Of a stretch of 64,000 nucleotides of DNA, positions 1 to 11,215 are shown piece after piece. Numbering within the stretch: the stretch's first letter is position 1; each line of letters begins with the position of its first letter. The notes under the pieces are model-generated. The model searched no databases, had not been told where the DNA came from, and saw only the letters and a list, made by a program, of their open reading frames with translations. The position numbers and the translations under genes are program-made. Origin of the DNA: Chondrus crispus (taxonomy: Eukaryota > Rhodophyta > Florideophyceae > Gigartinales > Gigartinaceae); the NCBI RefSeq assembly GCF_000350225.1, contig NW_005179085.1:108643-172642 (forward strand), in the 5' to 3' direction.

Positions 1-566
1 CGAACGAGCCTTACAGTACCTCGAGTACAGTATTGTATCGCAACGGCGCAAATAGTCGTTACGAAACTCCTCTGTATTGGCGCCGTTACGCTTTACGGTG
101 TAAGAAGTACAGTATTACGCAGTTAATAAAGGAGGCCGCTAGGGAAATGAAGAGAGGACCATCGACAGCACCCGGAGGGCTAGTCTGGTCGAGTCCGACC
201 CCTAGTTGTCTACGGTTTCCTTCTTCTTCGGAGGTCTTCGGACCCTGTTCACTTTGCTTTCTGTTCTACGTTTCGACCACCCACTCGAGGGTGAGGCGCT
301 ACGACAGCGCGGCCTCGTGCCAGGATCCGGACTCCGCGTAGTCGCCCTGACTGAAAGGGCGCCGAGTCATGCGTCGACCCGTTGATCTGCCAGCCGTTGC
401 TCGTTGGGGTGTGGACCCCATTCAAGACTCTACCACGCTACTGGGGACACGTTCCCATTCGCTTATTGACACGTACAACCGGTGACAACGCACTTCGAGC
501 TACAGTATACGCCCTGAGCCAGCTCCCGCCTTCGCGGACGGTTGGGCGCTGGGGTGTTATACCACA
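1..566. repeat. Possible LTR-like remnant at window edge
   Basis: The first 566 bases are GC-richer than the next 6 kb and contain several TACAGTA-type words like those in the family 1 LTRs further on. The block ends with GTTATACCACA at about 556-566, which resembles the 3' end of the family 1 LTR (GGTTATACCACA). No primer-binding site or polypurine tract follows, and I could not align the interior by eye, so this is only a suggestion. The open frames here look accidental. Confidence 0.25.
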
Positions 567-631
567 ATCTGGCTTTCTGAATACTGTACACGATTCATGA
601 TACGGTAATTGACGAAGATTCGCTCCCTCTT

Positions 632-1191
632 TTACGTATAGTCCGTAGCCTTAAGTATAGTATCTAGTTCATCTATTTCCATAAAATCATGGTTAACAGA
701 TGATACTCTGTCACTTTCTGCGCTTGACTCAGAGTTGATCTGGGTCTCAGGAGCACCTGTGACTACGTCCCCAAATTCAGCCGTGACAAATACGTTCTCA
801 GCTGGACATTGTGGGGCATCTGAGTTGCTGCCACCACTTGAAACAGAGTGCAGCTGTGCTTGAGATCCAGAACTGTTATCATTGCCTTTTATGTCGTCGA
901 CTCCATTTCGGCAAGTTAATTCATTGCATAGACAACCTACGCATTTCGAACTTGCTTTAAGCAAGTACATCTCAGTTATTTGCAGTCTCCCTTACACATG
1001 CAAGACGGAGTAATAGACTTCATATTTTGCTGAATTGCACTTACATCCTCTTCCCTGTGAAGTAGAAACGTGCCGTCATGGTTAAATCCAAAGTCAGAGC
1101 TGCACCCACCTACAACGTCTGAGGACAAGTCCTCGTTGGATGAATTCATCCAGTACTTCTTTAGAACAAAGTAAGGTCTCTTCATCTGCAT
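632..1191 (-). pseudogene. CXC-type Cys-rich C-terminal tail fragment
   Basis: Two minus-strand frames meet at about 970-980. The upstream one ends in CMCKGDCK and a stop; the downstream one starts with a lysine-rich stretch followed by KCVGCLCNELTCRN. The cysteine spacing (CxC, then C, then CxxCxC, then C) matches the tesmin-like CXC pattern, a zinc-binding DNA-contact module. A stop and a frame change fall inside the module, so it cannot be made as it stands. The acidic, serine-rich tail to 632 has no recognisable domain. It belongs to the ruined gene 632-7,611. Confidence 0.5.
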
Positions 1192-1360
1192 CTCATTTTG
1201 AGATGCTCCTGCAGTGGCACAAGTTGATTAGCTGATCTTGCAGAGTCGGCCACGAAGTTCCTCACATCCCTTGTCCAAAATGAATACACCACGCTATTCT
1301 CGCGTTAGAGTATGGACTTTTCATACTCAGTGAATTCCTTGCGCCGTAGAACGCCTTGTG

Positions 1361-1708
1361 TTACTTGAAGCATCGAGGTCTTGCTTCTTTCTCTTCTTTG
1401 TGAGGCGGTAAGGAGCTGGCTCTTTCCGTATTTTTGAAGATACACCATGCACATGAAAGTGTTTCACTTTTTTCATCCTCTAGGAGCGGGGTGTTCATCG
1501 TCCTCAGCGTAGTACGGAACGTAGAAAGCCCTTCTATAAAATGTTCATGACGTATACCATAATGAGAAGGGGCGAAGTCACAACCGGCCATGCAGTAAGC
1601 TGCCCTCACATCTAGACATGTCATGTCGGAATTACGAAGAGCGGCAACTGCACTATCGATATCATGCGCAGTGTCATTCAGAACATGCTTAACTCCATAC
1701 TTCTGCAT
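1361..1708 (-). pseudogene. Segment with AGCDF motif, FEN-like
   Basis: An open segment of 115 codons. Around residues 37-50 it reads AAYCMAGCDFAPSHYGI, which resembles the GCD(x)xPGxxGIG element of XPG/FEN-type nucleases and the GCDT motif of large multicopy proteins in other eukaryotes. No upstream catalytic aspartates of a FEN fold are visible in the same frame. It lies just upstream of the CXC tail on the same strand. Reading it as part of a decayed nuclease-like protein is an inference. Confidence 0.4.
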
Positions 1709-2183
1709 GTACTTGTTGCATAGTAGTATGATGAAGACCTCCGTGTCATCTTAGACAATTGCTGAAGCACTGTAGGTCACAGTACCTCTTGGAGATGTAA
1801 TTCTTTGTCTTGCGAGACCGACAGTTTACCGGGTATCACTGAAGGGTCTCTGTAAGTATGCTTTGAACGTTGCTACAAACCTGGTCTCCGACTCGCCATG
1901 TTGCAAGGCATGCATACCAAGGAATGATTTCCGTCCGCTTCGAACACCAGGCATCTGTTTCGTTGAATACAGAACAAAGTACCTCGCGTCGCTGATTTTT
2001 CGGCCTTTCTTCTCAGAATTACAGAAACTCGTAGTGAGTCGTCCACATCTATCCTCTTGTCAAAACGAGAAGAATAGAAATCATGCGGCCTGCGTTGCGT
2101 AAATGAACTGTCTACTGCAAACGTACCGCCATGTAAAAATACAGAGCAGCCAGAAGATTTTTCATGCAGGAGCTCAAATGCAG

Positions 2184-2672
2184 CTACACCTGAGCAAAAT
2201 AGGTGTATGCTAAATCATCCTCGTACTTTCTACTGTTCAAAAGAGCAGACCATGGCAAACTCAACTCTTGATCGAAATGCAGTACATGGCCCTCTGAAAG
2301 CTTCTCTGCGTCTTGCGAGTTATTGGTTGCAGCTGCTCTGCTCTTATCTCTTCTATGCTGCTCCGATCCCTTTTGATTTCTCAGAAGGGAGGGGTCATCG
2401 ATGTGGAAATGAATCTGATGAAGACGAGCGGCCCTCGTTCCTGTAATCCATGGCTTCAGTACGGATTTCATCTTACCTGTCACAACTTCCATTACCGAAG
2501 TGCCTCGCTCTCCAGTATCTCCCCAATAATGTAGGGAATTCATGATATCAATCTTCAGAGAAAATAATGGTGGTATCGCAGCACTATAAGTGTTTTGAGA
2601 GACACGGTGACCAACTGCAAATGCATTGAAAGGATAACAGACATATATATTATCCCTTGTACTGTACTTCAT
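2184..2672 (-). pseudogene. Unassigned segment of the decayed gene
   Basis: The longest open run in this part of the minus strand (162 codons). The first part is hydrophobic and aromatic (YPFNAFAVGHRV), the middle is basic and His-rich, and the end (LPWSALLNSRKYEDDLAY) looks protein-like. I recognise no domain. It lies in the same order and strand as the flanking pieces and is assigned to the same gene on that ground only. The plus-strand frames overlapping it look like shadows. Confidence 0.35.
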
Positions 2673-4261
2673 AAATCTCGACTTAGAACCATGGTTAATA
2701 TTTCAATCCATGTCATAGAAGCAGTCTGCGAAAGCAGATATTACATGCCGTTTGTGGTGAGCCGCATCTCATCTCTTCATCGTCTCTTCGAGATATTCTA
2801 CGTTCCCTCCTGCAATTTCTTTTCTCTGCTCGATGGCGACGCTGTTCTTTATCTTGGATAGCTTTTTTCTCCGGTTGTTTAAAATCCTCGTAAACTTCTC
2901 CTTGTCCACTCTCCTTCGTGAAAAAGACATTGTCCCACCAACTGTGGAAGCATTCTGTATAAAAGACGAACTGCCTTCCCCGGGGAATGACATGCCATTA
3001 CTTTTTGCCATAGACTGCGCAGGTCTCATAACACTTCTACATCTGGTCCAATTCTTGAACTGCTTACCAGAGAAGTAGTTTTTCTATCTTCATCAGTTAG
3101 CCGTCCAAATATGTCTGAAAAAAGGACCGATGCATGGAGTTTTGCAGTTCCAGCTCCTCTTTTAGCAACTGCAAGAATCTTGTCCTGGTCCTTCTTATGT
3201 TCATCATCCTCGGTGGGACAGTGAATGCGTATGTCAGACGCTATGCCCTTCTATGGCTGATGCTTAAAAGTTCGATTTCCTTGTCATATGCAACATACGG
3301 GCTACAGTTCTCCACTGACATGCATTTCTGTCCAATTGAGAAAGAGGGACAGGGAGCTCACCTCCGTCTCCCGGATCTCGCTGTCTACCAAATGCTCGGG
3401 AGGCCCCAGTGGCGTACCTAAATAAAACGCGTGACATTGACACAGGTAACTAACATGAAGCGGCATTCTGTAGGTGGTTAATAAAGTTCACGCATAGACT
3501 TTTCATGTGCCAAACAGCCAGCATCTCCAGTATTTCGTCATGATGGACATACGTCCATCTTCTTCTCTCAATCCCGTCTTTGACGCTTCCAGTGAAGCTT
3601 AATAGATTAAGAACTGCGTTTCCAGGCTTTTCATCATATAAATGTTCGGCAACAACAGTAGGAAGCATGAGCCGAAAGAACATTGAGAAAAGCGATAGCT
3701 CCTGGTACTTAAGAAGATTGCTGGAGTGAAGTATTGCTGTCTGTTTGAACTAAAAAGCGTCCATCATATCTGTGTGTCCAGTTCGGGAAAACACATGGAA
3801 CCCGACAGTAGGTAGTAGACAAGACAGTAGAACTGTATGTATGAAGTGCTTTCCATTCGGAGCACGGCTATAGAGCTTCTCAACCTCTTGCCTTAGAAGT
3901 CTTCATGTGGTAATGACATCTGCCGTTATTATATCTGTTGTCTCCTTGTATATACATCCAGGAGAGGTGTCATAATTGGACAAATCGGCTTCCAACGAGG
4001 GTGAATCCGGGCAGCGTGCTGCCGATCTTCAACTGTTACCATGTCTACGTCTACAGTCACGTGTTTTAGATGCGTTTGTGTGCATTTTCTCCAATTGTCG
4101 GGAGACATCTTCGTCCTCCAGGGCCAGCATGTCATTTATGTGAATTACCATCGAGCAGGCCAAGTTAAAAAGCACGGCCCGATTGGTCCGAGCATGGGAA
4201 TGACTCATGACGTTAGTCACTTGTGACTTCGATAGTCCCGCGCAGCTTGCGATCTCCTCTT

Positions 4262-4870
4262 GTCGTGCACTGAGGGGGAACGGTGGGATCCCCTCGGCAG
4301 AGCCCGCGCGTTCGGGGGCGCGTTGGGGCTGTTGTCGGGAGATCACCCGTAAGGGACCGGTACGGGGCCGGGCGCGAAGCGCAGTAGGGAATTAGAGGGG
4401 TAAAGGGAAATGGAAGACACGCCCAGGAGGGGCGGATCGGTAGGGACAGGCTGGCGCGCACGGTACAGTAGGAGAGCAGGGGGCGCGCGCGGTAGAAGTA
4501 GGTGGGATTCGGGGACGCAGGTAGCTCGCGTGGTACCGTCGTGTGACGGGGACCGGCGCGAGGATACGACTCCGATTCCAGAAACTCAAGTTGTAGACCC
4601 AAGGCTTCGTGAGGATTTACTTAGAATCAGACGTCGGCTATATACTAGCCGACGTCGGAGCTATAATTAAGTAAACTAAAAATACTAAATTAAACGGCGG
4701 CGGGGACCGGAGAAAACCCTCCTGGTTAGGAGGTATGACACCCATCACACGTGGGGATTGACACTTGTACACGGGGTCCCTGATGCCCGCTTACACGTGG
4801 CGACTGTTACACGTGGGCACCGGAGAAGGAGTCGCGCTGGCCGGAACAGGTGTCCAGAGCAAAAGATGAG
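4262..4870. repeat. GC-rich island with hairpin and CACGTG cluster
   Basis: Base composition jumps to strongly GC-rich from about 4,262 and falls back after about 4,870, inside the decayed minus-strand gene, so this looks like an insertion. It holds a perfect 11-bp inverted repeat (4,630-4,640 and 4,646-4,656) and three CACGTG words at 4,748-4,753, 4,794-4,799 and 4,810-4,815. I could not find convincing terminal repeats or a target duplication. The overlapping open frames on both strands look like by-products of GC content. Confidence 0.4.
4630..4656. repeat. Perfect 11-bp hairpin
   Basis: GACGTCGGCTA, a 5-nt spacer TATAC, then TAGCCGACGTC. The arms match completely. It lies near the right side of the GC-rich island; no T-run follows, so it is not a simple terminator. 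Confidence 0.6.
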
Positions 4871-5521
4871 GTGTGTCAGTGCACTACACCTCTAAACCCA
4901 ATCCGTCTAGCATTTCCATACACAAAGAGTACATCGCCTGTTTCTGCGCGTGAAAGAAGCCGGGAAGAGGCACCATCCATTCATGAAGACATATATCTTG
5001 TATGTCCGACCCCACGCCGCCACCATTCTTCGGATAAAATTTTCAAGACTCTAGCCACAGTTCACCATTTTATACGATGGCTGGTCTCCAGCCAATACTG
5101 CGTACCTCGGACAGCTAGGCCTTCCGGGTTTCAACTGCTCCACCACCAACCTTAGAAACATTCTTACAATAAGTATATCTGCCGCATTGTCCCGGCTAAT
5201 CTCCACATATACTACATGCAGATCTGAAAGGACTTCATCCGGAACTGTCGCACCCCCGTATGGTTTGAAGGAAGACAGCAGAAACCTCCTAAAGTTAACA
5301 GGGGGGTTGGAAGCCTTCTGCTCATGTTATTTTCTTATACCGGTGTTATATTCCATGTTGTTTCTTGGTTTTCTACCTAGAAGCTCCGTACGAAATAGTG
5401 AAGTTACTCCGATCACGATATCATTGAATTGATTCGGCACGGCTCTATGCTCCTTGGAGTTGAAGCTCCCGGCAAAGTTGCCCCTATTTCCAAGCACGCT
5501 TGCGCTTGGGCACCGCCAGGA

Positions 5522-6022
5522 TCATACATCCCCAGTCCTCGGTCTTTTCACCTTGCGACAGTCTCGTTCAGTGCCTGATAGTTTACGTTTTTTAGAAAAC
5601 GTTTGCATTAAAGAACCAATGACTTTTGGCATAGCCTTACTGTCGACTTTGACGGCATGGAGAGGCTTTATATCCCAGTTATCAAACTGTAAAAGGGGTA
5701 TTGATGAGCTGTCTGCGCAGCTAATTTTCCATGGACCACTGCGTTCCCGAGCGGCTATAAGCCGCTGCCTGTCTCTCTCCGTAACATTGTAAGACATAAG
5801 CACACCCATAGAATTCAGAACACCCACAAAGGAAGGGCTGGCTTCACAAATTCCCGCCACCGATGCAGTTACTGTCAAAGGTCCGGGTACCCCGTTTGTC
5901 CGTGATAGGACCAACTGTTCTATAAGTTTCAACACCCTGACACAAAATAGCAGATCTGTCCGCGAGTAGTCAGAGCCCTTATTCAGGGCTTCCTCGATGG
6001 AGGGCTTGGTTTGGGCATACAC
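5522..6022 (-). pseudogene. DNWD-motif segment of the decayed gene
   Basis: A protein-like run of 166 codons, well conserved in appearance. It contains SRTNGVPGPL, a segment ending GVLNSMGVLMSYN, an arginine-rich helix (TERDRQRLIAARERSGPW), then QFDNWDIKPLHAVKVD and a basic tail. The FDNWD-plus-basic arrangement recalls the DNxDF region seen in large multicopy eukaryotic proteins that also have a GCD motif nearer the C terminus, which fits the segment at 1,361-1,708. No catalytic assignment is possible. Confidence 0.4.
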
Positions 6023-7070
6023 TCTGAAGAATTTCTCACAGGAAATATGTTCAGAATTCGAGCACCAGAAACTTTAGCTGCAATTGTCCAGGTTGTAGTT
6101 CTCTTCCTGGATGCCATAGTCAGCACTGTGTGCGTCCAAAGGGCCCCTGGAATGCCCACTATCTCTGATTCTAGACTGCATTCCCCTTCCCAGTACGTCT
6201 CCTTTCTGCCCTGAAATCTCTTTCCAATCAGGTCGAGGCAAACTGTAATCTCATTTCTACTAGGGCGAACACACTCTGATTTGGTTTTGCTATTGGATGT
6301 TGCAATAGAGGACAGTAAGTCCTCTTTTTGGGTAGCAGATACGTATCATCGGAGACGAGACGTTAGCTTCTTCAGAAGTACTCCTTTCCCGGCCAGGAAA
6401 GACTCTAATCGTTTCTCTAGAGTTCGAGGATCAATTGCAAACTGATGAACCATATGGTCATTCTCATGAATACTACAGAGGCGCTGCCTTGCTCGACATA
6501 ACTCTGTGAAGGGAAGCATTTATACAGAACTGCTTGCCTCCTTGCCGGGCAGTATGCATTTACCTCGCAGCTGTCTGGCTATTACAGCGACGTCCTGAGA
6601 AGCCGTATTGAGCGCAATACTGCTTTTTCTGCCTCGTTCTCCTATTCCAGACTGTAAAATATGCATCTCACGAGAAACCGATCCACGGACCTGCTTATAC
6701 CTGTAAGAGACACGGCAGAACAGGTTCCACTTCTGCCTTCAGTAATTATATAAAGGCAACTTATACAGCAGAACTGGTTCATGACTTCATAGCAGCTGAG
6801 CTCTCCGTATGAGCGGCTTCGGATTATTTCATCTAAATCTGTGCAGTACTCAAAGTCGTTGAAACTTTCAACAGAGACATCTTTCATGGACCATAAGCGA
6901 GCGCGTCTTGCAGCACTGCCTTTTAAGGAGCAACCACGTAGTTCAAAGACACATTGTTGTCTTCCGATACAGTACTTATACAAAGCTACCTCCCGTGCTA
7001 TCTTGCTATAGTTAAGATGGTAGTAGCATAGGAAGTGTATGGATGGGTCCGATATTAGAGTTTGAGCAGT

Positions 7071-7611
7071 TCAAAGTTTGTATCCCGATAGACGGGTGGG
7101 TTCGGCAGTCAATAACGCTTGTACTGGAAAGTCTTGAACGGATATATTGAATAGCCTCCAATCACGCGTGGGATTGCGGCGTCTTTCAGCTCTACTTCTG
7201 CCGCGTAGCTCGCTCACTTGTTCGCGATGGTCTCTTTCGAGGCAGAGAAAGCACAACCGTGCGTCTCGTCCACTACCATAATCGGGACACCTGTTCTTCC
7301 AGGAAGTCAGGGCATTTTGTAATCCTGCCGCGCCGTATCTCCGAGGTTTGCAAATTACTTGCCACAAGTAAGTTTTGTCGCGGCACGTTGCACAGAGGTA
7401 CACGGAGGCTGCACATTCTCTGGTAAGGCACTTGAAGGGGTTTGAATGGTAGCCCGTTTGCACAGTGGCTTGGGCAATGACCTTCTGAGGACTCAGAGTG
7501 ACGAGAACACTCGGTTTGCGCGTATTTCGAGTGCCGACATGCGAAGAAGGTAGCTGTACGCCCTACCTCCGCTGCCAACGGGCCAACAGAAAGGCTGTTG
7601 CCCTGTACCAT
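7071..7611 (-). pseudogene. Cys-rich N-terminal part of the decayed gene
   Basis: Two overlapping minus-strand frames contain paired cysteines and histidines: KCLTREC then LCATCRDKT, and further on CPDYGSGRDARLCFLCLERDH. The CxxC pairs suggest one or two zinc-binding modules at the start of the protein. The best reading changes frame at about 7,300-7,450. This is the most upstream piece I can link to the chain running to 632. Confidence 0.35.
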
Positions 7612-8980
7612 ACCTTAGGCAATCTCGAAAACAATGTAACAGGCGAATAGAAAGTTCAAGGACGAGTCATTCCAGCCATGTTGGGGACTGTTGCTGGAAG
7701 AGAACGCAATGTTTCGCCGGGTCGGAGATCGGCAGTTGGGCCGATGAGAGAAAAGTAGTGTTCGCGATGTCGTTCACTGGTATTTATGCAGGTGAAAGGG
7801 ACAGCTCAGCATTGCAAAAAACAATCATATCGGGCAAATTGCATCAAAAACAGGTAGTCACTGACTGTTGTATTCAAGCCGCGACGGAATGGCATGTACT
7901 GTGAAAATACTTCGAGAAAAATTACAAGTTCGCTGAAACTATATGAAAAAACTAGATACCGACAAACGGCACCGCTTTATTCTCCAAGTCTTCCGACGTG
8001 CGGAACTTGACTGTTAGAGATGCTGAATGTTTCTTCTTGGACTCCCCTTCTCTTCCCCTACTGGGATTTGATGGGTGCCCTTTTATACTAACTCGAGAAC
8101 AATTTTGGACTCGAAAAAACAAAAAACACCTCGTGAGTACAGCATTGTCTTGCTCAAAAAGACGACGATGAAATCACTAAAAAGTCTATACAAATAAAAG
8201 AAAACCGATAAGGGTTATGCAGCCTTATGCGAAGCGGCCATAGAAAAGAAAACATAGAGATATAAGGTAACAATGATGAGGTGAGATGATAAATCAAAAC
8301 ATAGAAATCGACCGCTCATCCACATGTACCACCTTCATTCGTCTCAGAGAGAATGGTGGGCTGGGATTTTATTGGGCAGAGTTGGGCGAGCTGGAGTACG
8401 AGAAACAGTTACAGTAGCTGGTTACACTGAAACTGCTCAGGCTGCCAATGATAATTGCTAAATCGTGGCCTATATTTTCGAATATGTAGTGTATATTATA
8501 CTCAACTGCTAGACTTGCTCTAATGAAGAACTACTGATGTTTTAGGTGGCAGAAATTATTAAGTATCAACGAGTGAGACATACGTACCAGTCTCCTTGGC
8601 ATAGACATCAGAATTGAATAAGAAAGTTAAAGATAGGGCTGCCATGATGAAGTTCTGATGTCATGTCACATTCAGATAAGAACGGAATTTCTTACAATTC
8701 TTATTTATCAAATAATATCTAATTTTTGTTGGGGACAAATAATGAGAAGGTAGATGCAGCCATCGTAGTTCGTGTTGAGTCAGCATTTTATATGGATGAG
8801 AATAAACTCGTACAGTCCGTAAATTATGTAGAATGTTTTTGCTTTTTGAGTGCTTTCAACTTGAGTATTTCCGGAAAATTTCCACATCATGGAGTGGGTA
8901 ACGTTTGTTCACGAAAGAGAACCGCCTCTAATGCCGTCACGTTTATTGCTAGTGTAACGTTTTGCAGCATTTTCGGGGTA
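7612..8980. other. No gene recognised
   Basis: AT-rich stretch between the decayed gene and the pogo element. The only open frame of any length (8,726-8,992) has no recognisable motif and runs into the pogo terminus. Confidence 0.5.
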
Positions 8981-9138
8981 CAGTCCCAATAAGAGTACTG
9001 TTCGTAAGAGACAAACATACCCATACACAGAGGTTTATCACTACGGGAGGCGTTATTATGAAAATTATGTCCTAAAAAATCACTGATTCTCGTTCAAAAT
9101 TCCTCCCGCGCTTGACGTCTCAGTCCCCGTTGCACCTT

Positions 9139-10851
9139 TTACAACCCCCGTAGAACCGCCCCAGAGGTGTCATAATCGCTCATAATGACGTGAGCAGAAG
9201 CCAAAATGCGCAACTGCTCACGAAGGGGAGGCATAAACATTTCCTCATCGCCTCCTTCTTCTGTGTTTCCCGAATCTTCTTCGGGACTGCAGATAAAAGC
9301 AACTAGATCGCGGTCTGTGACTGGCTCTGTAGACTCCATTTCTGATTTGTGATGAAGTAGGTACTCCACTCGCATTCGCTCGCTGCTATCCTGTACAGCT
9401 TGATCAATTTCGACGTTAAGTTCGCGACGGTCACGGTGCAACACCATTTCACCATTCACATCAACATCCTCACCGATGACTTTGGTGTGACACCAGCAGT
9501 TTCGAATAACCCTACTATCCAATTCTTCCCAGGTTTTTATCCAACGCATACCTTGTAGCACATCAACCTTGTATATATTCTTCTCTCCCATATCAATAAA
9601 GTCAAGAGCTCTGCCGATTTGCAATCTCCTGTAGCGACACTCCAAAGCAGCGATAATTCCCGCATCGCATGGCTGAATGATTGATGTGGTATTCGGAGGA
9701 AGGAAAGCAATCTTCGTGTTGGACAAGTTCAATGTGTCTACCTCTGTCATCGTTACATGTGCGGAACAGTTGTCTAGCAAGAGAAGAGCTCTCCTTCCTT
9801 TCTGAATTATCCTTGAATTGAATAATTGGAGCCTCCGAATCACATACTAAGATCTTCAAATTATATGTTGTACTTCCACAATTTTAAATGAAAATGTTTT
9901 CCAATGTTCTAACCAATTGAACTATTTCGTTTAATAAATAAGTAAATACTATATATTTGTTAAACTTAATTCTTCCTCCAAAATCGATTTATTCAAGTTG
10001 CAATCGTCTCTCTTATAAGCAGGTGTTTAAATATTAAAGCAATGAGATTTACACCCACTCAGAAAAAAGTGCCTTTGTCATCCAAGCCTTCGCATTATTT
10101 CTGTAGTCGAACCCCAGCTCCTCCTCACTTTTACCCGAAAAGCACGCGGCGATCGAGCGTTTCTAATCATCCGCGAGGGAACCAAATCACTTCCACTAGC
10201 GTTACAAGAGGCCAGACACGTGATTCTTGCCTTTTCGTTTTTAGATCCACTAAGTTGTGTGGCGGCAATTGTCTTGTTGGGTGCTAATCAGTACTGCAGA
10301 GCAAATTCGCCGGCGTTATAAATCTCGTCTAAATTGTAGCCGTCAAGCATCGTCCTGATGAGAAGTAGTGCTCTCTCAGCCTCAGTAAACGCAGCCGACG
10401 TCTGCTCGCCATGATATGATATGCGTCTTAATCCATGCCTTTCTTAAACTTTTGAAGCCAGCCGTTGGAAAAACGGAGCTCTGGAGCTGTTTCGTCGTTC
10501 GTTGTCAATTTCCAAAGACGTTCTGCCTTCTGCTTGATGATATTATCCGAAAGGGCGATGTTGCGGCTTGCGCGGCCGCTGATCCATACGGCGAGAGCTT
10601 CATCAAATCGTGAAGACAATGGGATCCGAAGCGATGTCGAATTTGCGGATGCACTCGCTTCTAGCTTGCTGCGCATCTTGACGATGCGCGAGACAGTAGA
10701 CTGCGGAACAGGTCGATTGAGTTTAAAGTAACGACCTGCCCATTCTCCAACATAAAGCTGATCACAGCGTTCCCCGTTGCGACAGCGAATATCATACTCG
10801 GCAAGCTGCTCTTTGTGCTGAGCGACAGTAAGGCGAATGCGTTCTGACATG
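9139..10851 (-). pseudogene. pogo-family transposase, broken
   Basis: Encodes the enzyme that would cut and paste the element. The ATG at 10,851 starts a helix-turn-helix part, followed by a Tc5/CENP-B-type domain ending SNGWLQKFKK at about 10,440. A one-base loss there changes frame. The next frame carries the start of the DDE domain (YNAGEFALQY, stop, LAPNKTIA), where pogo proteins normally have a DE pair: the first catalytic Asp is replaced by Gly and a TGA follows at about 10,286-10,288. The remaining catalytic region is in frame at 9,843-9,139: LLLLDNCSAH (second Asp) and IIQPCDAGII (third Asp). A candidate intron (9,847-10,054) separates them. The tail is acidic. The frame shift, stop and lost Asp all indicate a dead gene. 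Confidence 0.8.
9847..10054 (-). other. Candidate spliceosomal intron in pogo transposase
   Basis: A 208-bp AT-rich segment interrupts the transposase between FSEW and YVIRRLQLF. It begins GTGTAAAT and ends CTTAG on the minus strand, and removing it leaves the flanking codons in the same frame. The protein on both sides matches the usual pogo order (AW...F..W, then basic region, then LLLLDNCSAH). The donor is not canonical GTAAGT, so an AT-rich insertion is the alternative. Confidence 0.5.
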
Positions 10852-11215
10852 ACTTGGGCGGGATGGGGGAGAAGGGAAATTGTGAAGGAGATGAGATGGG
10901 CTGCCGCCTCCGACCACACGCGCTATGCAAAACCTTGGTGGGTATCGTGAATAAAAAGGCGGGAGTTGGGTGCCCAACACATATTTGTTGGCTTCGTGTT
11001 CAATGACCACTTCTGTATCCTTATTCGAAATGATCTTACTTCAAAAATTTAATAAATATTCAATATGTTTTTGCGAAATCAACACACTATTTCCGTATCC
11101 AGATGACCTGCCTATAGCATCTCAAATCACACTTTTTCTTGTGGGAAAGACGGGTGGTATTCATACTGGGGGGTTTATTACTATCGGGGGAGTACTATTG
11201 AGAGGGCTGACTGTA

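Larger units (their letters stand above)
632..7611 (-). pseudogene. Degenerate multi-domain gene, element-like
   Basis: A chain of short minus-strand frames reads in one order as the debris of a single large protein. From 5' (7,611) to 3' (632) these are Cys-rich zinc-binding-like segments, a segment with a DNWD motif, a long middle part, a segment with an AGCDF motif, and a Cys-rich tail of CXC type. This order resembles large uncharacterised, often multicopy eukaryotic proteins that combine a late GCD motif (reminiscent of XPG/FEN nucleases) with a C-terminal CXC module. Many stops and frame changes separate the pieces, and a GC-rich island (about 4,262-4,870) interrupts it. Introns may account for some gaps but not all. 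That it is one gene is inferred from order and strand; family membership is from memory and unproven. Confidence 0.45.
8981..11213 (-). mobile_element. pogo/Tigger-type DNA transposon (inactive)
   Basis: A 2.2-kb element on the minus strand. Both ends begin with CAGTC read inward and share a second block (CAATA then GTACT), though the right end has extra bases between. TA dinucleotides flank it at 8,979-8,980 and 11,214-11,215, the expected target duplication for Tc1/mariner-pogo elements. Inside lies a single transposase reading frame in pieces: CENP-B-like DNA-binding part first, DDE part second. Frame breaks and a missing catalytic residue show it is dead, but the ends are well enough preserved to define the whole element. 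Confidence 0.8.

Noticed and set aside
4266..4881. CACTG...CAGTG ends as a CACTA element around the GC island
   Set aside because: Only five to six bases match and flanking three-base duplications are absent.
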